From the NCBI GenBank assembly GCA_963774625.1, contig CAVZFQ010000010.1:1-20724 (forward strand): DNA of 20,724 nt. Reading direction: 5' to 3'. Of this stretch, positions 13,833 through 20,724 are shown piece after piece. The notes under the pieces are model-generated. The model was not told where the DNA came from and did no database searches. It saw nothing but the letters and a program-made list of their open reading frames with translations. The stretch comes from VAXT01 sp963774625. GTDB taxonomy: Bacteria; Actinomycetota; Thermoleophilia; Gaiellales; Gaiellaceae. Positions within the stretch are counted from its first letter, which is position 1; each line of letters begins with the position of its first letter. Position numbers and translations under genes: made by a program.

Positions 13833-15332
13833 TCAGACGAGCTCACCGGCGCGCGCCAGCAGCGCCGCCTCGGCAGACGTCTCGCGTTCCCGAGCAGCCT
13901 CGCTCCACGACTCGTTCGCCGCCAGGGTCGTGTCGAGCCTCTCGAGCATCGCGCCCATCGCCGCTTCCGACGAGGAGCCGATCTGCAGGCGGGCTGCAGC
14001 GCACGCAGCAGGGTCGAGCGCGGCACTCAACGTCGCCTCCTCGAGCTCGACCGGCGCCCCGATCGCGGCCTCGGCAGCCGCAGACAGGCGCGCCGGCGTC
14101 AGCGCCGACGGAGGCTCTCCCGCCTCGACGAGGTCGCGAACGGCCAGTCCGACGACCTTGTGCGCGCTGCGGTAGTCGAGGCCGGCCTCGAGAGCAAGGA
14201 CATCGGCAACGTCGGCCGCCGTGACGAAGCTCTCGCGCGCGACCTGCTCGAAGCGCGTCGGCCGCAATTCGATCCCGTTGAGCACGGACGCCGTGAGCCG
14301 CGCAATCGCGACCGCGTCGTCGAGCGCCCGTGGGACCATGCCGTTCAGGAGGTGGAAGTGATCCGTACGAGCCGACCCGGTGTGCAGCGTGGCGAGTGCA
14401 GCGGCCAGGTCGCCGGCAGCCTGGCCGGCCTGTGTTCGGATCGCAGCCAAGGCGTATGGGTTCTTCTTCTGCGGCATCAGCGCGCTCGCACGGCTATGGG
14501 CATCGCCGAGCTCCACGAGCCCGAACTCCTGGCTCGCGTAGATCTCGAAGTCCTGGCCGAGCTGGCTCTGGTGCGTGGCCGCGATCGCAAGGGTCGCGAG
14601 GAGCTCGACGTAGACATCCGCCTGCCACGCCGCGTCCTTGGCATGCTCGATCACCCCGTCGCAGCCGAGCAGCTCGGCGAGACGCGTTCGATCGAGTGCC
14701 CAGCGCGAGCCTGCACTGCCACCGGCGCCGGCGACGCTCGCCCCGAGGGCCGTGTACGACGTGCGCACGCGATCGGCATCGCGCAGCGCCGGATACGCGT
14801 AGGTCAGGAGGAGGTGCCCGACGGTGGTGGGCTGGGCCGGCTGCAGATAGGTGTAGTCGGTCGCGAGCGCGTCTCGGGTCGCGCGGGCCTGTCGCGCGAG
14901 CGCGGCGGCCTGGTCGGTGACCGCGTCGTGCAGCTCCCGCGCAGCCGTTCGCGCAGTCAGACGAAGCCCGACGCGAAAGGCCTCGCGGCGTGGACGCCCC
15001 GCGCTCAGCCAGCCCGCAGCAGCATTGCCCACTCGTCGCTCAAGCTCGGCCTCGCGTGCGTTGAAGGCGTCGCCGAGCGACGGGTCCCACGGGAACTCGT
15101 CGCCGGGAATCGCGTGCAGCTCGAGCAGCCCTCGCACGAGTGCCCGCGCGTCGTCGCCCGCCAGGTCGCCGCCCTCGATCAGGGCGACTGCATGCGCAAG
15201 GTCCGCGAGCGACAGGCCGCGCGCGAGCCGCGGGCCATGTGCGCTCTCGGCGGCGTAGGCGGCTGCCACGAGCTCGCCTGCAGCACCGCCCCGCAACCGC
15301 CCGCCTCGGCCGAGCTCCTCCGTGTCCGTCAT
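13833..15332 (-). CDS. Argininosuccinate-lyase-like protein (fumarase/aspartase superfamily)
   Basis: 499 residues, clearly of the aspartase/fumarase superfamily and closest in look to argininosuccinate lyase: TDYTYLQPAQPTTVGHLLLT, AGSRWALDRTRLAELLGCDG, SQEFGLVELGDAHSRAS and the signature loop ASALMPQKKNP. ASL normally has THLQ and GSS-x-MPQKKNP; here the catalytic-region His is Tyr (TYLQ) and GSS is ASA. These changes suggest a paralogue with another substrate or lower activity rather than the biosynthetic ArgH. No other arginine gene is nearby apart from the distant argS. The ATG is 4 nt after the 3' end of tRNA-Gly, no ribosome-binding site is visible, and the message is probably released by tRNA processing. 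Confidence 0.8.
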   Translation of the reverse strand: MTDTEELGRGGRLRGGAAGELVAAAYAAESAHGPRLARGLSLADLAHAVALIEGGDLAGDDARALVRGLLELHAIPGDEFPWDPSLGDAFNAREAELERRVGNAAAGWLSAGRPRREAFRVGLRLTARTAARELHDAVTDQAAALARQARATRDALATDYTYLQPAQPTTVGHLLLTYAYPALRDADRVRTSYTALGASVAGAGGSAGSRWALDRTRLAELLGCDGVIEHAKDAAWQADVYVELLATLAIAATHQSQLGQDFEIYASQEFGLVELGDAHSRASALMPQKKNPYALAAIRTQAGQAAGDLAAALATLHTGSARTDHFHLLNGMVPRALDDAVAIARLTASVLNGIELRPTRFEQVARESFVTAADVADVLALEAGLDYRSAHKVVGLAVRDLVEAGEPPSALTPARLSAAAEAAIGAPVELEEATLSAALDPAACAAARLQIGSSSEAAMGAMLERLDTTLAANESWSEAARERETSAEAALLARAGELV

Positions 15333-15336
15333 GAAA

Positions 15337-15409
15337 AGCGGACGACGGGGTTCGAACCCGCGACCCTCAGCTTGGGAAGCTGATGCTCTACCAACTGAGC
15401 TACGTCCGC
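15337..15409 (-). tRNA. tRNA-Gly (anticodon CCC)
   Basis: A complete 73-nt cloverleaf on the minus strand: acceptor GCGGACG/CGTCCGC, D stem GCTC/GAGC, anticodon stem TCAGC/GCTGA with loop TTCCCAA (anticodon CCC, reading GGG), T stem GCGGG/CCCGT (one G-T pair), TTCGAAC. The discriminator is T. CCA is not encoded; TTTC and then the ATG of the lyase-like gene follow. A TATCCT at 15424-15419 is a plausible -10. Confidence 0.96.
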
Positions 15410-15436
15410 GTCAGCCCCAGGATAGTCGAGAAGCGG

Positions 15437-15472
15437 CGATAATCCTCCGGCGTGAAAGCGAAGGAGGACTGA
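15437..15472 (+). promoter_or_regulatory. -10 element and ribosome-binding site of fba
   Basis: GATAAT (15437-15442) is a good -10, and AAGGAGG ends about 7 nt before the ATG at 15473. This is the strongest Shine-Dalgarno sequence in the window, fitting a highly expressed glycolytic gene. Confidence 0.6.
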
Positions 15473-16507
15473 ATGGCTGCAACCGCTACCGACCTGCAAA
15501 CGATCGCGAAACAGCTCGTCGCCGAGGGCAAGGGGATCCTCGCGGCGGACGAGAGCTCCGGCACGATCAAGAAGCGCCTCGACTCGATCAGCGTCGAGTC
15601 GACGGAGGACAACCGCCGTGCCTACCGCGAGCTGCTCTTCACCACCGAGGGGATGGAGGAGTTCATCAGCGGCGTGATCCTCTACGACGAGACGATCCGG
15701 CAGGCGGCCGAGGACGGGACGCCGTTCCCCGACCTGCTCCAGAGCCGCGGGATCATCCCCGGGATCAAGGTCGACCTCGGTGCGAAGGACCTCGCGGGGG
15801 CGCCGGGCGAGACGGTCACCGAGGGCCTCGACGGGCTGCGCGAGCGCCTCGCCGAGTACTACGAGTTGGGAGCCCGCTTCACCAAGTGGCGGGCCGTGAT
15901 CTCGATCGGCGCTGGCCTCCCGAGCGACTACTGCATCTGGGTGAACGCGCACGCGCTCGCGCGGTACGCAGGCCTTTCGCAGGAGGCCGGCCTCGTCCCC
16001 ATCGTCGAGCCCGAGGTCTTGATGGACGGCGACCACACGATCGAGCAGTCGTACCACGTCACGGTGCGCGTACTGCAGGCTCTCTACACGGAGCTGTTCG
16101 ACCAGCGAGTCCAGCGCGAGGGCTCGCTGTTGAAGACGAACATGGTCGTCTCCGGCTACGACTGTCCCGAGCAGGCCGACGTGGATACCGTCGCCGAGGA
16201 GACGATCCGCTGCCTGAAGAACGAAGTGCCGGCCGCCGTGCCTGGAGTCGTGTTCTTGTCAGGCGGCATGTCCGACGAGGACGCGACTGCGCGCCTGAAC
16301 GCGATGAACCAGCGCGGCCCGCATCCGTGGGAGCTCTCGTTCTCGTACGGGCGTGCTCTCCAGGCGCCTGCACTGAAGGCCTGGGGCGGCCAGGAGGCGA
16401 ACGTCGAGGACGCCCAGAAGGCGTTCTACCGCCGCGCCAAGTTCAACGGCGCCGCCCGGTCCGGCTCCTACGCACCCGAATGGGAGACGCAGGAAGCCAC
16501 GGCCTGA
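15473..16507 (+). CDS. fba: Class I fructose-bisphosphate aldolase
   Basis: A 344-residue Schiff-base aldolase of the animal/plant-like class I family, interconverting fructose 1,6-bisphosphate with dihydroxyacetone phosphate and glyceraldehyde 3-phosphate. Markers: GKGILAADESSGTIKKRL, FISGVILYDETI, IPGIKVDLGAK, KWRAVI (Lys138 of the active site), VPIVEPEVLMDGDH, and the Schiff-base Lys at about 221 in LLKTNMVVSG (the family commonly reads LKPNM). The phosphate-binding GVVFLSGGMS and WELSFSYGRALQ complete the barrel. The animal C-terminal Tyr is absent; the protein ends EWETQEATA. The last 28 nt overlap the start of the SnoaL-like gene. It is divergent from tRNA-Gly. Together with glpX nearby it fits gluconeogenic carbon flow. 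Confidence 0.95.
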   Translation: MAATATDLQTIAKQLVAEGKGILAADESSGTIKKRLDSISVESTEDNRRAYRELLFTTEGMEEFISGVILYDETIRQAAEDGTPFPDLLQSRGIIPGIKVDLGAKDLAGAPGETVTEGLDGLRERLAEYYELGARFTKWRAVISIGAGLPSDYCIWVNAHALARYAGLSQEAGLVPIVEPEVLMDGDHTIEQSYHVTVRVLQALYTELFDQRVQREGSLLKTNMVVSGYDCPEQADVDTVAEETIRCLKNEVPAAVPGVVFLSGGMSDEDATARLNAMNQRGPHPWELSFSYGRALQAPALKAWGGQEANVEDAQKAFYRRAKFNGAARSGSYAPEWETQEATA

Positions 16508-16836
16508 ACCTCGTCCGGGCGCACGTCGAGCGGTTCAATGCCGGCGTGCGCTCGGGTGACTTCGGGCCGATGGTCGAGGAGGGCTTCGCCGACAACGCCG
16601 AGCTGGCGTTCGAGGGCGTGCCGGTCGGGCCGTTCCGCGGCAAGGAGGCAATCGCCCGCGCCTACGCTGAGCAGCCGCCGGATGACGAGGTCGCCATCTT
16701 GCGAACGAACAAGCAGGGCGACGAGATGGTGGTCGTCGACTACGCGTGGACGGCGGCGCCGAACGAGCGGGCCGGCACGATGATCTTCCGCCTCCGCGAC
16801 GACAAGATCGACCGCCTACTGGTTACGTTCGGTTAG
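16480..16836 (+). CDS. SnoaL/NTF2-like small protein
   Basis: A 118-residue protein with the SnoaL/NTF2-like cone fold: LVRAHVERFNAGVRSGDFGP, FADNAELAFEGVPVGPFRGKEAIARAYAE, a central beta sheet (DEMVVVDYAWTAAPNERAGTMIFRLRDDKIDRLLVTFG). Such proteins include isomerases, hydrolases and binding proteins; the ligand cannot be told from sequence. The ATG at 16480 lies inside the aldolase gene, 28 nt before its stop, so translation is probably coupled. No signal peptide. Its TAG directly abuts the stop of the convergent secreted protein with no intergenic base. Confidence 0.82.
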   Translation: MGDAGSHGLNLVRAHVERFNAGVRSGDFGPMVEEGFADNAELAFEGVPVGPFRGKEAIARAYAEQPPDDEVAILRTNKQGDEMVVVDYAWTAAPNERAGTMIFRLRDDKIDRLLVTFG

Positions 16837-17256
16837 CTACCGCAGCCGAACGACGAACCAGCCGTCGACGTCGTCGCAGAGCACCTGCTCGGGCGCTTCG
16901 TGCGCATACGAGTAGACGGGGAGGCCGCGGTGTGTGACCTGCCAGCGGCCGTCGGGTCGACGAATCGTGCCGAAACGGCCCGGGATGCCTCGGACGTAGC
17001 GCGGAACGGATGCGCGGTTACGAACGATCAGCGGCGGCCAGAGGCGAGCACATTCTCCCCTGCATCTGATCTTGCCCCCGGCTCGCTTCTCGACGGTCCA
17101 GTAGTAGAGCGCCTTCTTCCCCCGGGTCGCCAGGATCGGCCCGAACACGTTGTCGCGGTACTTGATGGCCGGCGGCCTGGTCGTCACGCCCGAGCCGACG
17201 GACGGCAACGCGACCGCTGCGAGAACGGCGAGCGTGGCGAGTGTGACGATCTTCAC
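16837..17256 (-). CDS. Secreted repeat protein (PF03640-like)
   Basis: 139 residues. A signal peptide (VKIVTLATLAVLAAVALPSVGSG) is followed by two elements typical of the PF03640 'secreted repeat of unknown function' family: KALYYWTVEKRAGGKIRC with RGECARLWPPL, and GRFGTIRRPDGRWQVTHRGL with PVYSYAHE. Two Cys in CRGEC may be paired. Members are found in actinobacterial secreted or lipoproteins with no settled function. The GTG start at 17256 is chosen because it begins the signal peptide; the longer open frame is antisense-free only by overlap with glpX. TACAAC lies 7 nt upstream, inside the 20-nt gap after glpX, so the gene may have its own leaderless promoter. Confidence 0.78.
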   Translation of the reverse strand: MKIVTLATLAVLAAVALPSVGSGVTTRPPAIKYRDNVFGPILATRGKKALYYWTVEKRAGGKIRCRGECARLWPPLIVRNRASVPRYVRGIPGRFGTIRRPDGRWQVTHRGLPVYSYAHEAPEQVLCDDVDGWFVVRLR

Positions 17257-17276
17257 AGGGTGAGTTGTAGCGCGCT

Positions 17277-18278
17277 CTAGCGGTATCTGCCACCCGAAAG
17301 GTGCTCGAGCTTCTCGAACGCGTGGCGGGCCTCGACGCGACGAACCGTGCCCGAGCGCGAGCGCATGACGATCGAGTCCGTAACCGCGCCCCGTGGCTCG
17401 TAGCGCACGCCTCTGAGCAGCGCGCCCGTAGTGACGCCGGTCGCCGCGAAGAAGACATTGTCGCCGCCGACGAGGTCGTCGACCGCCAGCACCCGGTCGA
17501 GGTCGTAGCCGGCGTCGACGAGCGCCTGGCGCTCCTCGTCGTTTCGCGGCCAGAGCTTCCCCTGCAGCGTCCCTCCGACGCACTTGAGCGCAGCTGCCGA
17601 GAGGACACCTTCCGGAGTGCCGCCGATTCCCATCAAGAGGTCGACGCCGGTGCCCGGCTGGGCGGCGGCGATCGCGGGGGCAACGTCGCCGTCCCTGATC
17701 AGCATCACCTTCGCCTCGATCTGGCGGAGCTGGGCGATCAGGTCGGCGTGCCGATCGCGGTCGAGCACGACGACCGTCACGTCGCTCGGGTTGACGCCTT
17801 TCGCCTTGGCCACGCGCTTCACGTTCTCGTCCGGGGGCGCCTCGATGTCGATCGCGTCAGCAGCCTCTGGGCCACAGGCGATCTTGTCCATGTAGACCGC
17901 CGCCCCCGGAAAGAACATCGTCCCGCGATCGGAGCACGCGATCGTCGCGATCGCATTCGGCTGCCCCTCCGCCGTCAACCTGGTGCCCTCGAGTGGGTCG
18001 ACGGCGACGTCGACCTCGGAGCCCACCCCCGATCCGATCTCCTCGCCGTTGTAGAGCATCGGTGCCTCGTCCTTCTCCCCTTCGCCGATGACGACGACGC
18101 CGGCCATGGAGACCGTGTCGAGCATCAGGCGCATCCCGTCCACCGCAGCCTGGTCGGCCGCAATCTTGTCGCCGCGCCCGATCCAGCGCCCGGCGGCCAT
18201 CGCAGCCGACTCGGTGACGCGGACGAGCTCGAGCGCCAGGTTGCGATCCGGAGCCGTACCGCGCGGCGCCTCAGTCAC
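17277..18278 (-). CDS. glpX: Class II fructose-1,6-bisphosphatase, GlpX type
   Basis: 333 residues, full length. It hydrolyses fructose 1,6-bisphosphate to fructose 6-phosphate in gluconeogenesis. Diagnostic stretches: GRGDKIAADQAAVDGMR, VVIGEGEKDEAPMLYNGE, VAVDPLEGTRLTAEG (the metal-binding D-P-L-E-G-T), FPGAAVYMDKIACGP, LMGIGGTPEGVLSAAALKC and LVGGDNVFFAATGVTTG. The metal and substrate residues all appear present. The start is GTG at 18278; TAGGAT lies 6 nt upstream and no ribosome-binding site is seen, pointing to leaderless translation. The next gene in the same direction, the PF03640-like protein, starts 20 nt after its stop. Confidence 0.96.
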   Translation of the reverse strand: MTEAPRGTAPDRNLALELVRVTESAAMAAGRWIGRGDKIAADQAAVDGMRLMLDTVSMAGVVVIGEGEKDEAPMLYNGEEIGSGVGSEVDVAVDPLEGTRLTAEGQPNAIATIACSDRGTMFFPGAAVYMDKIACGPEAADAIDIEAPPDENVKRVAKAKGVNPSDVTVVVLDRDRHADLIAQLRQIEAKVMLIRDGDVAPAIAAAQPGTGVDLLMGIGGTPEGVLSAAALKCVGGTLQGKLWPRNDEERQALVDAGYDLDRVLAVDDLVGGDNVFFAATGVTTGALLRGVRYEPRGAVTDSIVMRSRSGTVRRVEARHAFEKLEHLSGGRYR

Positions 18279-18359
18279 CGGGCAATCCTACTAGGAGAGT
18301 TTGGCGGAATCGACTCGTCGCCAGGGTGCGATGGTCGTTCCGAGGCAAGGACGCAGGGA

Positions 18360-18385
18360 GGGCCAATAGTTTTCACTATTGGCCC
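18360..18385 (-). terminator. Hairpin overlapping the EamA gene stop
   Basis: GGGCCAATAG (18360-18369) and CTATTGGCCC (18376-18385) form a perfect 10-bp stem with a 6-nt loop. The TAG stop of the transporter lies in one arm. Little T-run follows on the minus strand. It is probably the terminator of the argS-EamA unit; bases 18279-18359 hold nothing else but the glpX promoter. Confidence 0.6.
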
Positions 18386-19311
18386 GACTGAGGACGCGGC
18401 CTCGGGGCGAGCAGCGCGGCCTGGAGGCTCAGATCGATTTCGTCAGACTCTCCTGAGGACGGCTCGGACGGCTCGAACAGCACGACCGCGAGCCCGCCGA
18501 GGATGATCAGGGCCCCGCCGACGAGCACCTCCCAGGTCAGCGCCTCGTCGAGGACCGCCCAGGCGAGCAGCGCGCCCGACACGACCTCTAGATAGGCGAC
18601 CACGCCCATCGTCTGGGCGGTCACCTTGCGGATGAGCGCGATGTAGAGGTACCCGGAGACCGCGGTGAAGATGACACCGAGCAGGAGGACGTACACGAGC
18701 TCGCCGGGCTTCGGAACGACTCGGTCCGCACTGAAGAGGAACGGCACCATGACGAGGCCCGCGAGCGTGTAGTTCCAGAAGGTGAGGCCGGCAGCCGAGA
18801 CCCGCGCGGAGATCGCCTTCGTGCCGATGACGAGCGCGGCATAGGTGAGCGCAGTGCCGAGCCCGGTCAGGAGCGCGAGCGGCCGAAAGTGGACGTCGTC
18901 TCCCCCGGCCAGGGCCACGATCGCGAGCCCGCCGGCAGCCGGTACCAGCGCGGCGAGGGCGATCCGGCTACGGCGTTCGGGAAGCACGACCGGAGCCAGC
19001 ACCGCGACCACGATCGGCGCCATGTAGGCGGCCAGCAGCGCGAAGGCGACCGACGAGAGCTTGATCGTCTCGAAGAACAAGAACCAGTGGACGCCGAGGG
19101 TCGTGCCGAGGAGAAGCGCGGCCTTCAGCGTCCGCCCGCGGCGCAGGACGAAGAGCCGCCGGGTCAAGAGGAGCACCAGAGCGATCGCCGGGACCGCAAA
19201 CAGGCACCGATAGAAGACGAGCACCGGCGCGTCGAGGTCGATGCCCGCGACGATGATCGAGACGAACCCGAAGGACGCGGACAGAGCCGCGACGGCGAGA
19301 TTCCAGCGCAC
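18376..19311 (-). CDS. EamA-family (DMT superfamily) transporter
   Basis: 311 residues with about ten hydrophobic helices arranged as two EamA repeats: first from the start (ASFGFVSIIVAGIDLDAPVL, FYRCLFAVPAIALVLLL, LGVHWFLFFETIKLSSVAFA), second from about residue 155 (LTYAALVIGTKAISARVSAA, VFLYV-type helices, VTAQTMGVVAYLEVVSGALL). It ends in an acidic and then basic cytoplasmic tail. These transporters export or import metabolites and amino acids; the substrate is not evident. The start is GTG at 19311, one base after the argS TAG, so it is almost certainly co-transcribed with argS. Confidence 0.9.
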   Translation of the reverse strand: MRWNLAVAALSASFGFVSIIVAGIDLDAPVLVFYRCLFAVPAIALVLLLTRRLFVLRRGRTLKAALLLGTTLGVHWFLFFETIKLSSVAFALLAAYMAPIVVAVLAPVVLPERRSRIALAALVPAAGGLAIVALAGGDDVHFRPLALLTGLGTALTYAALVIGTKAISARVSAAGLTFWNYTLAGLVMVPFLFSADRVVPKPGELVYVLLLGVIFTAVSGYLYIALIRKVTAQTMGVVAYLEVVSGALLAWAVLDEALTWEVLVGGALIILGGLAVVLFEPSEPSSGESDEIDLSLQAALLAPRPRPQSGQ

Positions 19312-19312
19312 G

Positions 19313-20724
19313 CTACATCCGGTCGGGCGCTTCGACCCCCACCAGGTCGAGCGAGCGGGCGATCACCGCCTGGGTGGCCGTGGCGAGGCCGAGCCGGAAA
19401 GCCTGAGCGTCGCTCTCGAGGACGCGGTGCTCGTGGTAGAAGCGGTGGAAATCATCCGCCAGCCGGATCGCGTAGGTCGGTAGCGCGTGCGGGCTCCGGC
19501 GCTCGGTCGCCTCCGCGACGACGGCCGGGAACTCGGCCAGGCGCTTGATCAGGTCGCGCTCCTCTACAGCCAGCTCGGCGGGCGGCTCGGCGCTCACCTC
19601 GGCGTCCTCCGCGTTGCGCCGGATGCCGGCGATGCGCGCGTGCGCGTACTGGACGTAGTAGACGGGGTTCTTCTGCGACTTCTCGGCCGCGAGGTCGACG
19701 TCGATGTCGATCGTCTGGTCCGGCCCGCGCGAGACCAGGTACCACCTGGCCGCGTCCACACCGACCGCGTCGATGAAATCGTCGAGGAAGACGACGTCTC
19801 CACGCCGCTTCGAGACCTTCTTCTGCACCCCACGCTCGATCAGGTGGACGAGCTGGTAGATGAGGACCTCCACACGATCGGGGTCGTAGTCGAGCATCCT
19901 GGCGACCGCCCCGTACCAGTTGCGCGTTCCGTGATGGTCGGCGCCGAGCACGTAGATCGCTCGGTCGAACCCCCGGTCGAGCTTGTCCTGGAGGTAGGCG
20001 ATGTCGGCCGCGCGGTACGTGGGCAGACCGCCCTTCTCCGCCGAGCGGATGATCACCTGGTCCTTGTCGTCGCCGAACTCGCTCGAGCGCACCCAGACAG
20101 CTCCTTCATGCTCGTACGTCGGAAGTCGGGGGAGCAGTTCCGTGATGCGCTGCTCCAGTTCGCTCTGCAGGGGCCAGGAGTCGAAATGGATCCGGAATCG
20201 CTCGAGTGTGCCCTCGATGCGTTCGAGCATCGGCGCCACGGGGTCGCCGCCTTCCTTGGCCAGCTCGGTGACGTAGTCGCCGAAGTAGCCGCCCTCCGGA
20301 GGCTCTTCACCGCGGCGCCGCGCTTCGACGGACTCGCGGAACTTGTCCATCTGGGCGCCGGCGTCGTTGTAGTAGTACTCGCGCGCCACGTCGTGCCCGG
20401 CGTACTCGAGGAGCCGGGCCACCGAGTCGCCGTATGCCCCATTCCGTGCCGAGGCAACAGTGATCGGCCCCGTCGGGTTCGCCGAGACCATCTCGACCTG
20501 CACCCGCTCGGCCTTGTCGGCGTACCCCGCTCCGTACCGGTCGCCCGCGTCGAGGATCTCGCTCAGCGCTTCCCGGTACCAGGCCGGCGACAGCCAGAGG
20601 TTGACGAAGCCCGGGCCCGCGATCTCGGCGCGCTCGACGCCCTCCAGTGCCTCCGCCTGGGCGACCAGCTCTTCCGCGATCTCGCGAGGCGGCTTCTTAC
20701 GTTCCGGTGCGAGCTGCAGTGCCG
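19313..20724 (-). CDS. argS: Arginyl-tRNA synthetase, 5' end beyond the window
   Basis: The C-terminal ~470 residues of ArgRS. The frame is open to the window edge and the N-terminal part of the visible protein (KKPPREIAEELVAQAEAL, IAGPGFVNLWLSPAWY) is the ArgRS Add1-type domain, so the GTG at 20503 is not the start. Markers: VEMVSANPTGP, YYYNDAGAQMDKF, VLGADHHGTRNWYGA, KKVSKRRGDVVFLDDF (the KMSKS counterpart), VDAARWYLVSRGPDQTIDID, NPVYYVQYAHARIAGI, and a C-terminal DALR anticodon-binding domain (ALPTYAIRLADDFHRFYHEH). Where the family has the HIGH motif (usually H-x-G-H after PTGPL), this has TVAS in GPITVASARNG. It is followed after one base by the EamA gene. Confidence 0.94.
   Translation of the reverse strand, partial: ALQLAPERKKPPREIAEELVAQAEALEGVERAEIAGPGFVNLWLSPAWYREALSEILDAGDRYGAGYADKAERVQVEMVSANPTGPITVASARNGAYGDSVARLLEYAGHDVAREYYYNDAGAQMDKFRESVEARRRGEEPPEGGYFGDYVTELAKEGGDPVAPMLERIEGTLERFRIHFDSWPLQSELEQRITELLPRLPTYEHEGAVWVRSSEFGDDKDQVIIRSAEKGGLPTYRAADIAYLQDKLDRGFDRAIYVLGADHHGTRNWYGAVARMLDYDPDRVEVLIYQLVHLIERGVQKKVSKRRGDVVFLDDFIDAVGVDAARWYLVSRGPDQTIDIDVDLAAEKSQKNPVYYVQYAHARIAGIRRNAEDAEVSAEPPAELAVEERDLIKRLAEFPAVVAEATERRSPHALPTYAIRLADDFHRFYHEHRVLESDAQAFRLGLATATQAVIARSLDLVGVEAPDRM

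Noticed and set aside
13800..15383. A 527-residue plus-strand open frame opposite the lyase-like gene
   Set aside because: Arg-rich, no domain or signal; it is antisense to a gene with clear family motifs and runs through tRNA-Gly, as expected of GC-rich shadow frames.
17301..18506. A 401-residue plus-strand open frame opposite glpX
   Set aside because: Antisense to a fully conserved GlpX; composition is typical of a mirror frame.

Overview
This 20.7 kb window is GC-rich bacterial chromosome with dense, mostly short-spaced genes on both strands. The content suggests a high-GC actinobacterium, possibly class Thermoleophilia. It has GTG starts, many genes that look leaderless, two tRNAs without encoded CCA, perfect LexA boxes of the CGAAC-N4-GTTCG type found in Gram-positives, a GlpX-type fructose bisphosphatase beside a class I aldolase, and PF03640-type secreted protein. 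The class-level placement is inference. No CRISPR array, insertion sequence, phage gene or rRNA was seen.

Layout. 1-1.34 kb (minus): a DUF2007-type small protein overlapping the 3' end of ribonuclease Z, which carries three homopolymer frameshifts as assembled. 1.4-2.8 kb (plus): a membrane-bound HD-GYP phosphodiesterase with two frameshifts. Its stop codon is shared, through a CTAG palindrome, with a convergent 41-aa membrane protein. 2.96-3.24 kb: a small membrane-anchored LysM protein under a near-consensus sigma-A promoter with two perfect LexA boxes; this looks like an SOS-induced cell-division inhibitor of the YneA/ChiZ type. 3.24-7.35 kb (minus): an apparent operon of an enolase-superfamily dipeptide/N-acyl-glutamate epimerase (DgcA-like), a DUF1611 protein (DgcN-like), a secreted clan-A glycosidase-like protein and a metallophosphoesterase. 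7.4-9.4 kb (plus): two tandem paralogous secreted M43-type metalloproteases. 9.47-10.25 kb: tRNA-Arg(CCG) and a lipoprotein. 10.3-13.7 kb: CorA, a secreted RTX calcium-binding protein, a HIT hydrolase and a cupredoxin-like secreted protein. 13.8-15.4 kb (minus): tRNA-Gly(CCC) directly followed by an argininosuccinate-lyase-like gene with altered catalytic residues. 15.5-16.8 kb (plus): class I fructose-bisphosphate aldolase overlapping a SnoaL/NTF2-like protein. 16.8-20.7 kb (minus): a PF03640-like secreted protein, GlpX, an EamA transporter and the C-terminal part of ArgS, whose HIGH motif is replaced.

How the genes relate. FBA and GlpX catalyse neighbouring steps of gluconeogenesis but are on opposite strands about 0.8 kb apart. 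The DgcA/DgcN-like pair would handle D-glutamate or muropeptide-derived glutamate. The LysM gene is the clearest regulated unit. Seven apparent indels fall at G/C runs between about 0.83 and 7.06 kb, and I detected none in the remaining 13.6 kb. This is more like uneven assembly quality than widespread gene decay, but the sequence alone cannot settle it.
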